A DNA stretch of 64,000 bases from Mycoplasmatota bacterium (lineage in GTDB: Bacteria; Bacillota_I; Bacilli_A; Haloplasmatales; Haloplasmataceae): the NCBI GenBank assembly GCA_018394295.1, contig CP074573.1, forward strand, positions 992,001 to 1,056,000, read 5' to 3'. A program made the position numbers and the translations under genes. Shown here one piece after another: positions 35,601-43,922 of the stretch (within the stretch, counting starts at the first letter, position 1; the number at the start of each line of letters is the position of its first letter). A model generated the notes under the pieces. It was given only the letters and a program-made list of their open reading frames with translations. It did not search any database and was not told where the DNA came from.

Positions 35601-38600
35601 CCAAACGAATGTCGGAACAAGCACGAATTCCATTTTAACAGTAACCATCGATGATGGAGGAACTGACGTAACCTCAAACTATGATATTACATATGAAGAT
35701 GGTTCACTGGAGGTAATGGTAAGACCAATCACAATCAAACCAGAAGATGCGACCAAAGTATATGATGGAACAGAACTAACCTTAGACGTCACAGAGGTAA
35801 TTTCTGGATCTTTAGTGAATGGACATATGATAAATATTACTACTTCAGGAAGTCAGCTAAACGTCGGAACAAGCACGAATTCTATTTTAACAGTAACCAT
35901 TGATGATGGAGGAACTGACGTAACCTCAAACTATGATATTACATATGAGGAAGGTTCACTGGAGGTAACGGTAAGACCAATTACAATCAAACCAGAAGAT
36001 GCGACCAAAGTATATGATGGAACAGAACTTACTTCAGATGTCGCAGAGGTAACTTCTGGATCTTTAGTGAATGGACATACGATAACAATAACCACATCAG
36101 GAAACCAAACGAATGTCGGAACAAGCACGAATTCTATTTTAACAGTAACCATTGATGATGGAGGAACTGACGTAACGTCAAACTATGATATTACGTTCAC
36201 AGATGGATCGTTAGAGGTAACACCGCGACCAATCTCTGTTCAAACAAACTCCGATACCAAAGTGTATGATGGAACAGCTTTAACAAATGGAAATTACACC
36301 ATCACATCAGGAACTTTGGTTGCCGGAGATGCCATAAATGTTACAGCGAATACTGATATCACAAATGTTGGAACTGTAAATAATGTTTTAACTCTAGAAA
36401 TCTTAGATTCCGGATTAATTGATGTAACGTCAAACTATAACATTACATTTGATAATGGAACATTAGAAGTAACAGCAAGACCAATCTCTGTTCAAACAAA
36501 TTCTGATACCAAAGTATATGATGGAACAGCCTTATTCGACGAAAATTATACCATCACATCAGGAACATTGGTTACAGGAGATACGATCAATGTTACAGCA
36601 AATACTGATATCACAAATGTTGGAACTGTAAATAATGTTTTAACTCTAGAAATCTTAGATTCCGGATTAATCGATGTAACGTCAAACTATAACATTACAT
36701 TTGATAATGGAACATTAGAAGTAACAGCAAGACCAATCTCTGTTCAAACAAATTCTGATACCAAAGTATATGATGGAACAGCCTTATTCAACGAAAATTA
36801 TACCATCACATCAGGAACATTGGTTGCTAGAGATACCATCAATGTCACAGACAATACAGACATAACAAATGTTGGTGTAGTTGATAATGTATTAACTCTA
36901 GAAATTCTTGATTCCGGATTAATTGATATAACAAGTAACTATAATATTACATATAATAATGGAACATTAGAAGTGACACCAAGACCAATTACAATCAAAC
37001 CAGAATATGCGACAAAAGTATACGATGGAACGGAACTTACTTCAGATGTCGCAGAGGTAACTTCTGGATCTTTAGTGAATGGACATACGATAGATATTAT
37101 TACTTCAGGAAGTCAGCTAAATGTAGGAACAAGTACAAATTCCATTCTTACAGCAACAGTCTTAGATGGAGCAATTGACGTTTCTGCAAATTATAATATT
37201 ACCTATCAAGATGGTTCATTAGAAGTAACCCCAAGACCAATCACCATTCAAACAGATAATGATTCAAAAATTTACGATGGAACAGCTTTATCAAACGAAA
37301 ATTACACTATCACTTTTGGGACATTGGTTGCTGGAGATGTGATCAATGTTGTTACGAATGCGGAACTAACCATCGTAGATGTTGTGGACAATGTATTATC
37401 AGTAGAAATCGAAACAGCAACAGCTACTGATGTAACTAGTAATTATGCAATAACCTACGAATATGGATTCTTAGAAGTAACTCCTAGAACACTTGTTATT
37501 TCAACTCCAGGAGCCACCAAAGTATACGATGGTACACCATTAACAAATGATAACTGGGAGTTAACTGAAGGTAGTGTCGTACTTGATCATGAGTTGACTG
37601 TAACCGTAACGGGTACGATTACTGAAGTTGGACTAACAAGAAATGACTTCACTTATGAAATAAAAGATTCTAGTTTAAATGACGTTTCTATGTACTATAT
37701 CGTTGTAGAAAACACTGGTATTTTAGAAGTAGAAAGAGAAAAAACACTTCTTGTAATACAATCCAATAGTGATTCGAAATTGTATGATGGAACACCACTA
37801 ACAAATAACGAATGGATATTATTTGAAGGAGAATTATTACCAAATCATACTTTAGATATTGTCATGACAGGAACCATTACCAATGTAGGTACCACTGACA
37901 ATACATTTACCTATGTTGTCTTGGACGAAAATGATGTTGATGTTACAACAGACTTCTACGATGTCCAAGTATCGTATGGTGAATTAACGATTCTAGAAAA
38001 CAATGACAATGGAGCAAACAACGAAGACTCAACTTCCATTAGTAACGAAGGAAGTCTTGATGATGGTCCAGCTCAAACAGTCTTAGAAATCTACACTGAA
38101 ACAGACGACATAGTATATTTAAGAGACAAATCATATGGTGATTACAACAAACAAGGATGGGCTACACCAACAGTATACGTATCACCATATAACGTTACAC
38201 CATTATTGTTCCCATCAATCACAATCAACAATACGTTAAATACGTATGAACTTCAAGTTAGAGCGCTTCAAACAGGATTATCTTATTACTTGCCATATTA
38301 TTCATCAAATGGATTCTACAGCAATTATAACGATGTATATGTGAACCATACGTATGGTAGTACTTATTCTGTGGATTACACTCCAATTACCGACGTAGAT
38401 TACAATACTCTATCAATCAGTGATCCTACAAATCAAGCGTATGAAACAGAATACCAAACATTTGTTTATCAAAATTACTTGCAAATACCAAGAGAAACAA
38501 GAGAAGCATTATTACGAATAGCTTCTGAAAATGGATTGGATCCATCTAGTCCGACAATTATCGAAGATGTTCAAAACTATATTAAAAATGCAGGAGTTTA

Positions 38601-39750
38601 CAACAAAGCATATAACCCTATCCCAAATAATGTAGATGTGGCATTATACTTCCTTGAAGAATCACGTGAAGGTATTTGTCAACACTTCGCAACTGCCGGT
38701 GTTGTAATGTACCGTGCAATGGGTATACCAGCGCGATATGTAACAGGTTTTGTTGCACAATCAAGCGCAGATAATTGGGTAGGAATAACCTCAAATCAAG
38801 CCCACGCTTGGGTTGAAATCTATATTGATGGATTTGGATGGGTACCTATTGAAGTTACTGCTCCAGATCTTGGAGATGGTTCGGATGACGGATTCGGATC
38901 AGAACCTGGTACTGATACAGGAAGTACTAGTGGAGGTTGGACATCAAGTAATCTAATCCAACTCAACATCATTTCTGGAAATGATTCAAAAGTATACGAT
39001 GGAACACCACTAACGAACCCATTCTATTATTCTATTGGTTCTTTACAAACAGGACATACTTTAACTGTGAATGTGACTGGTACCATTACCTTAGTGGGAG
39101 AAACACAAAATACATTTACCTATACGATTGAAGATCAAAATGGTAATGATGTTAGTGATCAATACAACGTAAATTCAATATATGGATCACTCGTCGTTGT
39201 TCCAAGCAATGATCTAGAAATTATTGAGTTCCAAGTATACGATGTAACAACCGTATACAACGGACAGGCAATAGAACACAGTGACACAGATTACTGGATA
39301 CCTTCTCAAAACCTTCCGGCAAATTACACCGTTATATTAGACATTGTTGGAAGTATTACAGATGTAGGTAAAAAAGTTACCTACATTAATCCAGCATCTG
39401 TTGTGATACTTGACGAAAATCAAATCGACGTAACGAGTAATTATAATATTGTCACATACGAAGGATCTATTACCGTTCAAGAACGTAGTATAAGTGTAAC
39501 CTCGTTCTCAGCTAGAAAAGATTACGATGGACAACCACTAACCTCAGATATCTACTATATTTCACAAGGTTCACTTGCAGCAGGAGATGAAATCACAGTG
39601 AACATTACCGGTTCTATAACTGATCCAGGACTTGCCGCAAACACCATTGAATCAATCACCATTGTGAATGCCAATGGAGACGACGTTACTAGTAATTATG
39701 ACATTGATGAAATCGAAGGCTCACTAATCGTAGATGCAGTTGGAAGTTAA
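32602..39750 (+). CDS. Giant surface protein: YDG/MBG repeats with embedded transglutaminase-like domain, 2
   Basis: A 2382-residue protein, the largest in the window. A short basic N-terminus (RVRRKVLILRQIYKYR) precedes one membrane helix (about 29-46), giving an N-in, C-out topology. An MBG-like first domain leads into about 19 YDG-type repeats of 84 residues, then a low-complexity linker (NNDNGANNEDSTSISNEG) and a transglutaminase-like domain: GICQHFATAGVVMYRAMGIP with Cys2026, NQAHAWVEIYIDG with His2068, GWVPIEVTA with Glu2084. The Cys-His and His-Glu spacing equals that of the neighbouring giant. Three more repeats end the protein. Many central repeats are nearly identical in DNA. Repeats 6-16 alternate two subtypes (ITIKPEDATKVYDGTELTS and ISVQTNSDTKVYDGTAL). 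Confidence 0.8.
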   Translation: MLYERYEQRVRRKVLILRQIYKYRFLLITLASIAFLSLSGIAITKGTIYDVSVPSSYVYSEDVDFSSKAMFSSVTYSYRHIGETTWVNEKPTTAGEYEVEIKTKQFFGGENTKVVGFTIEPKNITLDIQASSVVFGENPIIEAELAEGNYIDDVQFSYENLSQTESVAKVESITIKDSLGNDVTKSYDFKNASFAIQFTPRPVTVSLLDITDIYKGVVLTSNDIEITEGSLVEGDIIEIISSGSQLEVGSSLNTILTATILDNGVDVTSNYDITFEDGSLEVTTRPITIQTNSDTTTYDGTPFSSLNFEIIEGSIVDTHSINVISNTSITNVGTTDNILSVEILDGSGQNVTSNYDITYVYGELEVTTRQITIASTSDTKIYDGTPLFNSDYTVTEGSLGDGHTINVTSNVDITTVGTLDNEITVQILDSNDNDVSSNYELTYVYGQLDVTKRPITIQTNSDTKVYDGNILSNQNYVVSEGTLVTGDVINITDYTDITNVGVVDNVLIAEIFDSNSSSVTDNYDITYEYGLFEITARPITIQTDSDSKVYDGTALTNENYTITLGTLVAGDIINVTGNTDIANVGVVDNVLTLDILDSELIDVTSNYDITYEDGSLEVTVRPITIKPEYATKVYDGTELTSDVAGVTSGLLVNGHMITITTLGSQTNVGTSTNSILTVTIDDGGNDVTSNYDITYEDGSLEVMVRPITIKTEDATKVYDGTELTSDVAEVTSGSLVNGHTITITTSGSQTNVGTSTNSILTVTIDDGGTDVTSNYDITFTDGSLEVTPRPISVQTNSDTKVYDGTALTNENYTITAGTLVAGDTINVTDNTDISNVSVVDNVLTFEILDSELIDVTSNYNITYDNGTLEVTPRPITIKPEDVTKVYDGTELTSGVAEVTSGSLVNGHTITITTSGSQTNVGTSKNSILTVTIDDGGTDVTSNYDITYEDGSLEVTVRPITIKPEDATKVYNGTELTSDVAEVTSGSLVNGHTITITTSGSQTNVGTSTNSILTVTIDDGGTDVTSNYDITYEDGSLEVMVRPITIKPEDATKVYDGTELTLDVTEVISGSLVNGHMINITTSGSQLNVGTSTNSILTVTIDDGGTDVTSNYDITYEEGSLEVTVRPITIKPEDATKVYDGTELTSDVAEVTSGSLVNGHTITITTSGNQTNVGTSTNSILTVTIDDGGTDVTSNYDITFTDGSLEVTPRPISVQTNSDTKVYDGTALTNGNYTITSGTLVAGDAINVTANTDITNVGTVNNVLTLEILDSGLIDVTSNYNITFDNGTLEVTARPISVQTNSDTKVYDGTALFDENYTITSGTLVTGDTINVTANTDITNVGTVNNVLTLEILDSGLIDVTSNYNITFDNGTLEVTARPISVQTNSDTKVYDGTALFNENYTITSGTLVARDTINVTDNTDITNVGVVDNVLTLEILDSGLIDITSNYNITYNNGTLEVTPRPITIKPEYATKVYDGTELTSDVAEVTSGSLVNGHTIDIITSGSQLNVGTSTNSILTATVLDGAIDVSANYNITYQDGSLEVTPRPITIQTDNDSKIYDGTALSNENYTITFGTLVAGDVINVVTNAELTIVDVVDNVLSVEIETATATDVTSNYAITYEYGFLEVTPRTLVISTPGATKVYDGTPLTNDNWELTEGSVVLDHELTVTVTGTITEVGLTRNDFTYEIKDSSLNDVSMYYIVVENTGILEVEREKTLLVIQSNSDSKLYDGTPLTNNEWILFEGELLPNHTLDIVMTGTITNVGTTDNTFTYVVLDENDVDVTTDFYDVQVSYGELTILENNDNGANNEDSTSISNEGSLDDGPAQTVLEIYTETDDIVYLRDKSYGDYNKQGWATPTVYVSPYNVTPLLFPSITINNTLNTYELQVRALQTGLSYYLPYYSSNGFYSNYNDVYVNHTYGSTYSVDYTPITDVDYNTLSISDPTNQAYETEYQTFVYQNYLQIPRETREALLRIASENGLDPSSPTIIEDVQNYIKNAGVYNKAYNPIPNNVDVALYFLEESREGICQHFATAGVVMYRAMGIPARYVTGFVAQSSADNWVGITSNQAHAWVEIYIDGFGWVPIEVTAPDLGDGSDDGFGSEPGTDTGSTSGGWTSSNLIQLNIISGNDSKVYDGTPLTNPFYYSIGSLQTGHTLTVNVTGTITLVGETQNTFTYTIEDQNGNDVSDQYNVNSIYGSLVVVPSNDLEIIEFQVYDVTTVYNGQAIEHSDTDYWIPSQNLPANYTVILDIVGSITDVGKKVTYINPASVVILDENQIDVTSNYNIVTYEGSITVQERSISVTSFSARKDYDGQPLTSDIYYISQGSLAAGDEITVNITGSITDPGLAANTIESITIVNANGDDVTSNYDIDEIEGSLIVDAVGS
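34440..37220 (+). repeat. Tandem 252-bp coding repeats
   Basis: Eleven or so 252-bp units (84 codons) with long identical tracts between copies, e.g. the unit at about 36474 recurs at 36726 almost unchanged, and GTAACTTCTGGATCTTTAGT recurs at 252-base steps. Unit number is likely to vary by slippage or recombination, and short-read assembly here may be wrong. Confidence 0.9.
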
Positions 39751-39770
39751 CTTAACGAAAGGATGATTAT

Positions 39771-40157
39771 ATGAAATTTTATAGATGTACCGAGTGCGAT
39801 CAAATACACATAAAGCTAATTGATCAAAATAATGATGTGACATGTTGTGATACACCAACAGTAGAACTTGTTGAAAACAATTCTCCTGATGAAGCACAAA
39901 ATCATGTCCCAAAAATCAGAAAAATCGGAAATTTCGTTACAATAACAATCGACAACAATCATCCAATGGTTGATATCCACCACATAGAATTTATTTGTAT
40001 GGAAACAAATCAAGGTTTCCAGTACAAAAAACTAAACATAAATCAAGAACCAAAAGTGCAGTTTATCCTGGCAAATGATGAAGTAATCACAAACATATAC
40101 CTTTACTGTAACCTGCACTCATTATGGAGTTTACACTTAACAAGTGAATCAAAATAA
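39771..40157 (+). CDS. Desulfoferrodoxin-type superoxide reductase
   Basis: A 128-residue protein with both iron sites of class I superoxide reductase. The N-terminal desulforedoxin-like knuckle has C6-x2-C9 and the vicinal Cys pair in DVTCCDT. The catalytic centre ligands are all visible: HVP, NNHPMVDIHHIEFI and the C-terminal YCNLHSLWSL (usual YCNLHGLW). The enzyme reduces superoxide to peroxide in the cytosol of anaerobes or microaerophiles. It starts 20 bases after the second giant protein and shares its direction, so it may be co-transcribed. The usual catalytic-loop Glu-Lys before the first His is replaced by PK or nearby residues, so activity should not be assumed. Confidence 0.82.
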   Translation: MKFYRCTECDQIHIKLIDQNNDVTCCDTPTVELVENNSPDEAQNHVPKIRKIGNFVTITIDNNHPMVDIHHIEFICMETNQGFQYKKLNINQEPKVQFILANDEVITNIYLYCNLHSLWSLHLTSESK

Positions 40158-40175
40158 ATGGATTGGAGATAAATT

Positions 40176-40649
40176 ATGAGTAAGTTAGAATTTGAGTATT
40201 TTGAAATTGAAGATATGGATTTTTGTGGGGATGAAGTTGAAATTTTCTTTCCGGAAATTGACAATATAGACTTTGGCTCTTTATGGGGAGGAGTAATGCA
40301 AAACACCGATACTGCAAATATGAAAGTTACAGACTTTACAATCGGTTTTGAAGACTATACGAATATGACAAAAGAAAACCAAACATTTGTCTACAAAGCA
40401 CTTGCTCCTGCTAAACTTTACCAAGGTACACCATCAGTAAAACTAACATTAAAAAAAGGAAAATACATTAAGTTCAAAAGTCTGTTTAAGGACCACGGAC
40501 CTGCATTCTTCCAAAAAATGTACAAATTTATGGAAGACGAAAAAATACCATTTGAAGGTGGATATGACTTTGAACTAATGTATGGTGATTTTATCCCAGA
40601 AGATGAAAATGCATATTGCTATGTATGTTTAAAAATCAAAGAAGACTAA
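40176..40649 (+). CDS. GyrI-like (effector-binding) domain protein
   Basis: A 157-residue soluble protein. The second half (GKYIKFKSLFKDHGPAFFQK, then MYKFMEDEKIPFEGGYDFEL and AYCYVCLKIKE) fits the GyrI-like / AraC effector-binding fold: a strand, a helix and a final strand ending in a V-x-L-x-I pattern. Such stand-alone domains bind small hydrophobic molecules or hydrolyse them. There is no DNA-binding domain. It starts 18 bases after the superoxide reductase and is the last gene before a strong terminator. Its match to the family is moderate. Confidence 0.5.
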   Translation: MSKLEFEYFEIEDMDFCGDEVEIFFPEIDNIDFGSLWGGVMQNTDTANMKVTDFTIGFEDYTNMTKENQTFVYKALAPAKLYQGTPSVKLTLKKGKYIKFKSLFKDHGPAFFQKMYKFMEDEKIPFEGGYDFELMYGDFIPEDENAYCYVCLKIKED

Positions 40650-40663
40650 TACAATTACATTTT

Positions 40664-40692
40664 CAAAAGACCGATTCAATCGGTCTTTTTTT
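40664..40692 (+). terminator. Terminator of the AAA/transglutaminase operon
   Basis: AAAAGACCGAT / ATCGGTCTTTT with a 2-3-base loop and long T-tract. It is the first terminator after 21555. Confidence 0.9.
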
Positions 40693-40729
40693 CTGAGAGT
40701 GTTTAATCAACATGTGGATAATGGTATAA

Positions 40730-40957
40730 TTGTTTTGGATTGAAACAGGTCATATTCCGAGTGCAATATTATTATCACTTGGAACGATTGAAGATGATCA
40801 TGAAGAAGTATTTGATTCATTTGATCAAGTAATAATTGTTTATTGTAGAAGTGGAAATAGAAGTCAAGCAGCAATGAAGACCTTGAATAATCTTGGATAT
40901 GAAAATGTATATGATTTAGGTGGAATAACAACAGATTGGCCTTATGATGTTGAGTAG
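40730..40957 (+). pseudogene. N-terminally truncated rhodanese domain
   Basis: The frame encodes ETGHIPSAILLSLGTIEDDH, the active-site loop VYCRSGNRSQAA with the catalytic Cys, and LGYENVYDLGGITTDWPYDV. These are the last ~75 residues of a rhodanese. The first strands (the IDVRTxEEY stretch) are absent; instead an extended -10 TGGTATAAT (40722-40730) abuts the frame, which opens at TTG without a ribosome-binding site. A deletion has joined promoter and gene end. Confidence 0.65.
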
Positions 40958-41385
40958 AAAAAAAGTAGAATTATGTTATAATACATATCGATATTTTATT
41001 TAACATCATTCTGAGGAAAAGTATGTGGGAATAGTTGAACTAGTATTAATAACAATTGGTAAAGGTATAAGTATGAAGAAAATTAATGCAAGCACTAATA
41101 ATTGCTCTTAGTTTTGGATTTTTACAAGCTGTTAAAGTATGAGTGAACATGATATTTACGTCTGAAATAATTAAAATATAAGTATGAAAATTAACTAGTA
41201 TTTGATTTTTGTAAACCTGAAAAAAATTCTTTGTATAAAAAATCGTGCACTAATAAAACTTCGACTGACATTATGTAATTAAAATATAACTATAGAAATC
41301 CTAAAGGTTTTGTTTTATAATAAAAACAAAGCCTTTTTGGATTTAATTATATAAGTATAGATAGATTAATAAGGTAGGGGATTAT
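40958..41385. other. Gene-free stretch with no clear content
   Basis: AT-rich with stops in all frames. A hairpin AATCCTAAAGG...CCTTTTTGGATT near 41296-41342 resembles a terminator (AAAGGTTTTG ... AAAGCCTTTTT). A good ribosome-binding site (AGGTAGGGG) precedes the broken gene at 41386. Confidence 0.4.
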
Positions 41386-41423
41386 ATGGATAACGAAGGA
41401 TATATTAAAAAATTTAATAATTC

Positions 41424-42912
41424 GGCTCTTTGTCAAGTAGTGTGGGTAGAGAATATCCAATAAACTGACATTAAATCAATTACGAGGATTAAGCTGAATG
41501 ACTTAGTCCTCTTTTCATTGTTCCCATTCCATGAGAAATGAGAATTCGTAGTTTAAAATGATGATAGCTTCTATAACCAAAAGCTATACGCTTGATAACT
41601 TTAATTTTATTATTTATACCTTCAATTACACCATTTGTATAATTAGTAGACATTAGATTTAGAATATAGGATTTATTCTTACGAATAGATTTAACTGATG
41701 TTTTCATATAAGCTGATATGTTTGGGTATTCTTGTTCAATTTGATCAAGAGTAGTTGTAAAGAGTTCTGGATTTTTGTTTTTAATACTATGTAAAAGGTC
41801 CTGATATAGTTCATATGTATCTCTAAGTTCATTACTTTGATCTAGTAAATAATTTACAATATCTTCTTCACACATCATTTGTTTAAAACAATAAACTTTT
41901 CTATAATTTTTGATGTCTAATTTAGCCCGATCTTTCAATATAAGCTTCCAATAACGTTTAAACTTATTGTAGTTCTTTTTATCTTGATTCATAATTCTAA
42001 CTCTAGTTTTATTTAATGAGCGAGAGATTAATTGAATAATATGGAATTTATCCATAACTATTTTAGCGTTAGGAAAGAGCATCTTTATAAGTTGAATGTA
42101 GGGCTTGTACATGTCGATAACGATTAATTTTACACTTCTCCTTGCTTTTTTAGTGTATCGTTGGAAATATTTGATTAATGAATTTAAGCGTCTATGTTCA
42201 ACGATATCAATTATGCTTCCATTATGAGCATCACAAAAAAGAAAAGACATAGCCCCTACTGATGATTTAACTGATTTAAATTCATCAAAACAAAGTTGTT
42301 CAGGTAAATAATTATAATTAGGCTTATGCACTTCATAGAAACTGTTTATAACACGATTTACAGTGGAATGTGATACATTATGTTCTTTGGCTAAATCACA
42401 TTCAGAAATCTTATTAGAAGCTGCAAGAGCAACAGCTACTTTAGTATTATTAGATATATAACAATGCTGATTAACAATAGATGTCTTGAGAGTAAAGGTA
42501 CTATTACAATGATGACATTTATAACGTTGTTTTTTAAGTTTTAAATAAGCATTCATATTAGATACTTTAGGTAAAGTTATTGTAGATGTCTTAAAGCCAT
42601 GCTTTTCAAACTGGTTATCAAATACACAACCACATGAATAACAATATTGAGGCTGATATGTGAGAGTTCCATAATAGATTTGTGATCTAACACCCTTAAT
42701 AATTTCTTCTGAGTAAAAGTTTTCATTAAAAGAAATATTTTCATCTTTTAAATTTAGTACTTTTACGATACAATTGTATTGAGACATATTTCCAATCCTT
42801 TCATTAGTGATTTCGTCGTTATTAATTGTATCAGGATATTGGAAATCTGTCTCATTTTTTTATGCAAATTAAATGGTGTGAGTTTATTACCCACACCAAA
42901 TATTATAGAACC
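41424..42912 (-). mobile_element. ISL3-family insertion sequence (1489 bp)
   Basis: Terminal inverted repeats GGCTCTTTGTCAAGTAGTGT (left) and, reversed, GGTTCTATAATATTTGGTGT (right) share 17 of their first 25 bases. The element is bounded by a perfect 8-bp target duplication AATAATTC (41416-41423 and 42913-42920), the size typical of ISL3. One transposase gene lies on the minus strand. Confidence 0.92.
41489..42787 (-). CDS. tnp: ISL3-family transposase
   Basis: A 432-residue transposase with two N-terminal zinc-finger Cys clusters (YCYSCGCVF and YKCHHCNSTF), a helix-turn-helix (KISECDLAKEHNVSHSTVNR) and the DDE core: CFDEFK, VIDMYKPYIQLIKMLFPNAK followed by IVMDKFHIIQ, and the C-terminal TNYTNGVIEGINNKIKVIKR with the catalytic Glu. 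It is full-length and ends LSHSA, so the element is probably active or recently so. It lies inside an insertion sequence with intact ends. Confidence 0.94.
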   Translation of the reverse strand: MSQYNCIVKVLNLKDENISFNENFYSEEIIKGVRSQIYYGTLTYQPQYCYSCGCVFDNQFEKHGFKTSTITLPKVSNMNAYLKLKKQRYKCHHCNSTFTLKTSIVNQHCYISNNTKVAVALAASNKISECDLAKEHNVSHSTVNRVINSFYEVHKPNYNYLPEQLCFDEFKSVKSSVGAMSFLFCDAHNGSIIDIVEHRRLNSLIKYFQRYTKKARRSVKLIVIDMYKPYIQLIKMLFPNAKIVMDKFHIIQLISRSLNKTRVRIMNQDKKNYNKFKRYWKLILKDRAKLDIKNYRKVYCFKQMMCEEDIVNYLLDQSNELRDTYELYQDLLHSIKNKNPELFTTTLDQIEQEYPNISAYMKTSVKSIRKNKSYILNLMSTNYTNGVIEGINNKIKVIKRIAFGYRSYHHFKLRILISHGMGTMKRGLSHSA

Positions 42913-43922
42913 AATAATTCTTATAAGATGAAAATATCAAGTAATTGTAAATTTTTAGCAAGAACAAGTGATACATCAGTATATGTTCATGATACAGTAA
43001 GTTTTGAACAAATTGCGATATTTAAAGATATTAAACATGCTAATCAAATTATGTTTTCATATGACGATAAGTTGTTGGCTGTAAAAAGTGCTGAACGTAA
43101 AATTGTTGTTTATGATCTAGAAAGTCTAAAATTAATTAATAAAATATATGTTAGAAAAACTAGTCAACCACAGGATGGTGGTTTTTGTTTCTCGAAGAAC
43201 AATAAATACATATATAATACAGTTTATAATAATAACTTATTAGGATATATTTCAAAAATAAACATTGATAACGGTGAAACTGAAATCATTTATCACCCAG
43301 ATAACTGTGTTTTTCATGGAGTTAAATATATTAAAGAAAAAAATATTTATTTAATGGATTTGAACGTACAAATAATAAAAATAAATATTTTATAATTGAG
43401 TATAATGAAGAATTCAATGATTTTTAAAGAATAGATATTGATTCTAATATTTATAAATTTATATATCATAAATTTTCTAATCAATTTATTGTAAATAGTT
43501 TAGCAAGTAAGAAGATAAGAATTATTTCGAATAATTATAAAAGTATTTTGCACGAATTAAGTCCTCTTTCATCTGTAACTACTAAATCTAGTTTTTTTGG
43601 TGTTATTGAATCTTCTAAGTACTTAAAAGAAAAATTAAGACAAGATGAAGAAAAATATGTGATTTTAAAAAAAGTATCTGAAAAAAATGCAATTGATGTA
43701 TCAGTAGATGGTAGAATTAGTCACTTTAATATCTCTAATAATGGTAAATATTTAGCAGTAGCAATGACAAATATTGTTAAAATATATGATTATGAAACTC
43801 TAGGTTTTATAGATGAAATTAAAAATAAATGTTGTTGTTATGTTTCCTTTAGTCCTGATGATTCTTTGATATTAATAGGGACATGGAATCATGGATTTAT
43901 ATATCCATTTAATATAAAATAA

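Larger units (their letters stand above)
41386..43922 (+). pseudogene. Beta-propeller (WD40-like) gene interrupted by an ISL3-type element
   Basis: The gene starts MDNEGYIKKFNNS at 41386 and is cut at 41423. After the element it resumes in the same frame at 42913: NNSYKMKISSNCKFLARTSD, then blade-like strands such as NQIMFSYDDKLLAVKSAERK, IVVYDLESLKLINKIYV and, at the end, YVSFSPDDSLILIGTWNHGF. Repeated S-x-D/N-x-K-x-L-A-V and V-Y-D-x-E/D-x-L patterns indicate a cytosolic propeller of unknown function. Besides the insertion there is a frameshift near 43375 and a TAA near 43426; the frame recovers at about 43430-43922. So it is dead for more than one reason. Confidence 0.65.

Noticed and set aside
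34419-36152. Five evenly spaced ~73-codon minus-strand ORFs inside the larger giant gene
   Set aside because: They are 252 bases or multiples apart and simply mirror the coding repeats of the plus-strand gene; no ribosome-binding sites.
34440-37220. Regular direct repeats as a possible CRISPR array
   Set aside because: Units are 252 bp, fully coding, with no short palindromic repeats or unique spacers, and no cas genes are present.
42826-42912. Start of a new gene at ATG 42826
   Set aside because: The first ~29 codons lie inside the ISL3 element end; the true host gene begins at 41386.
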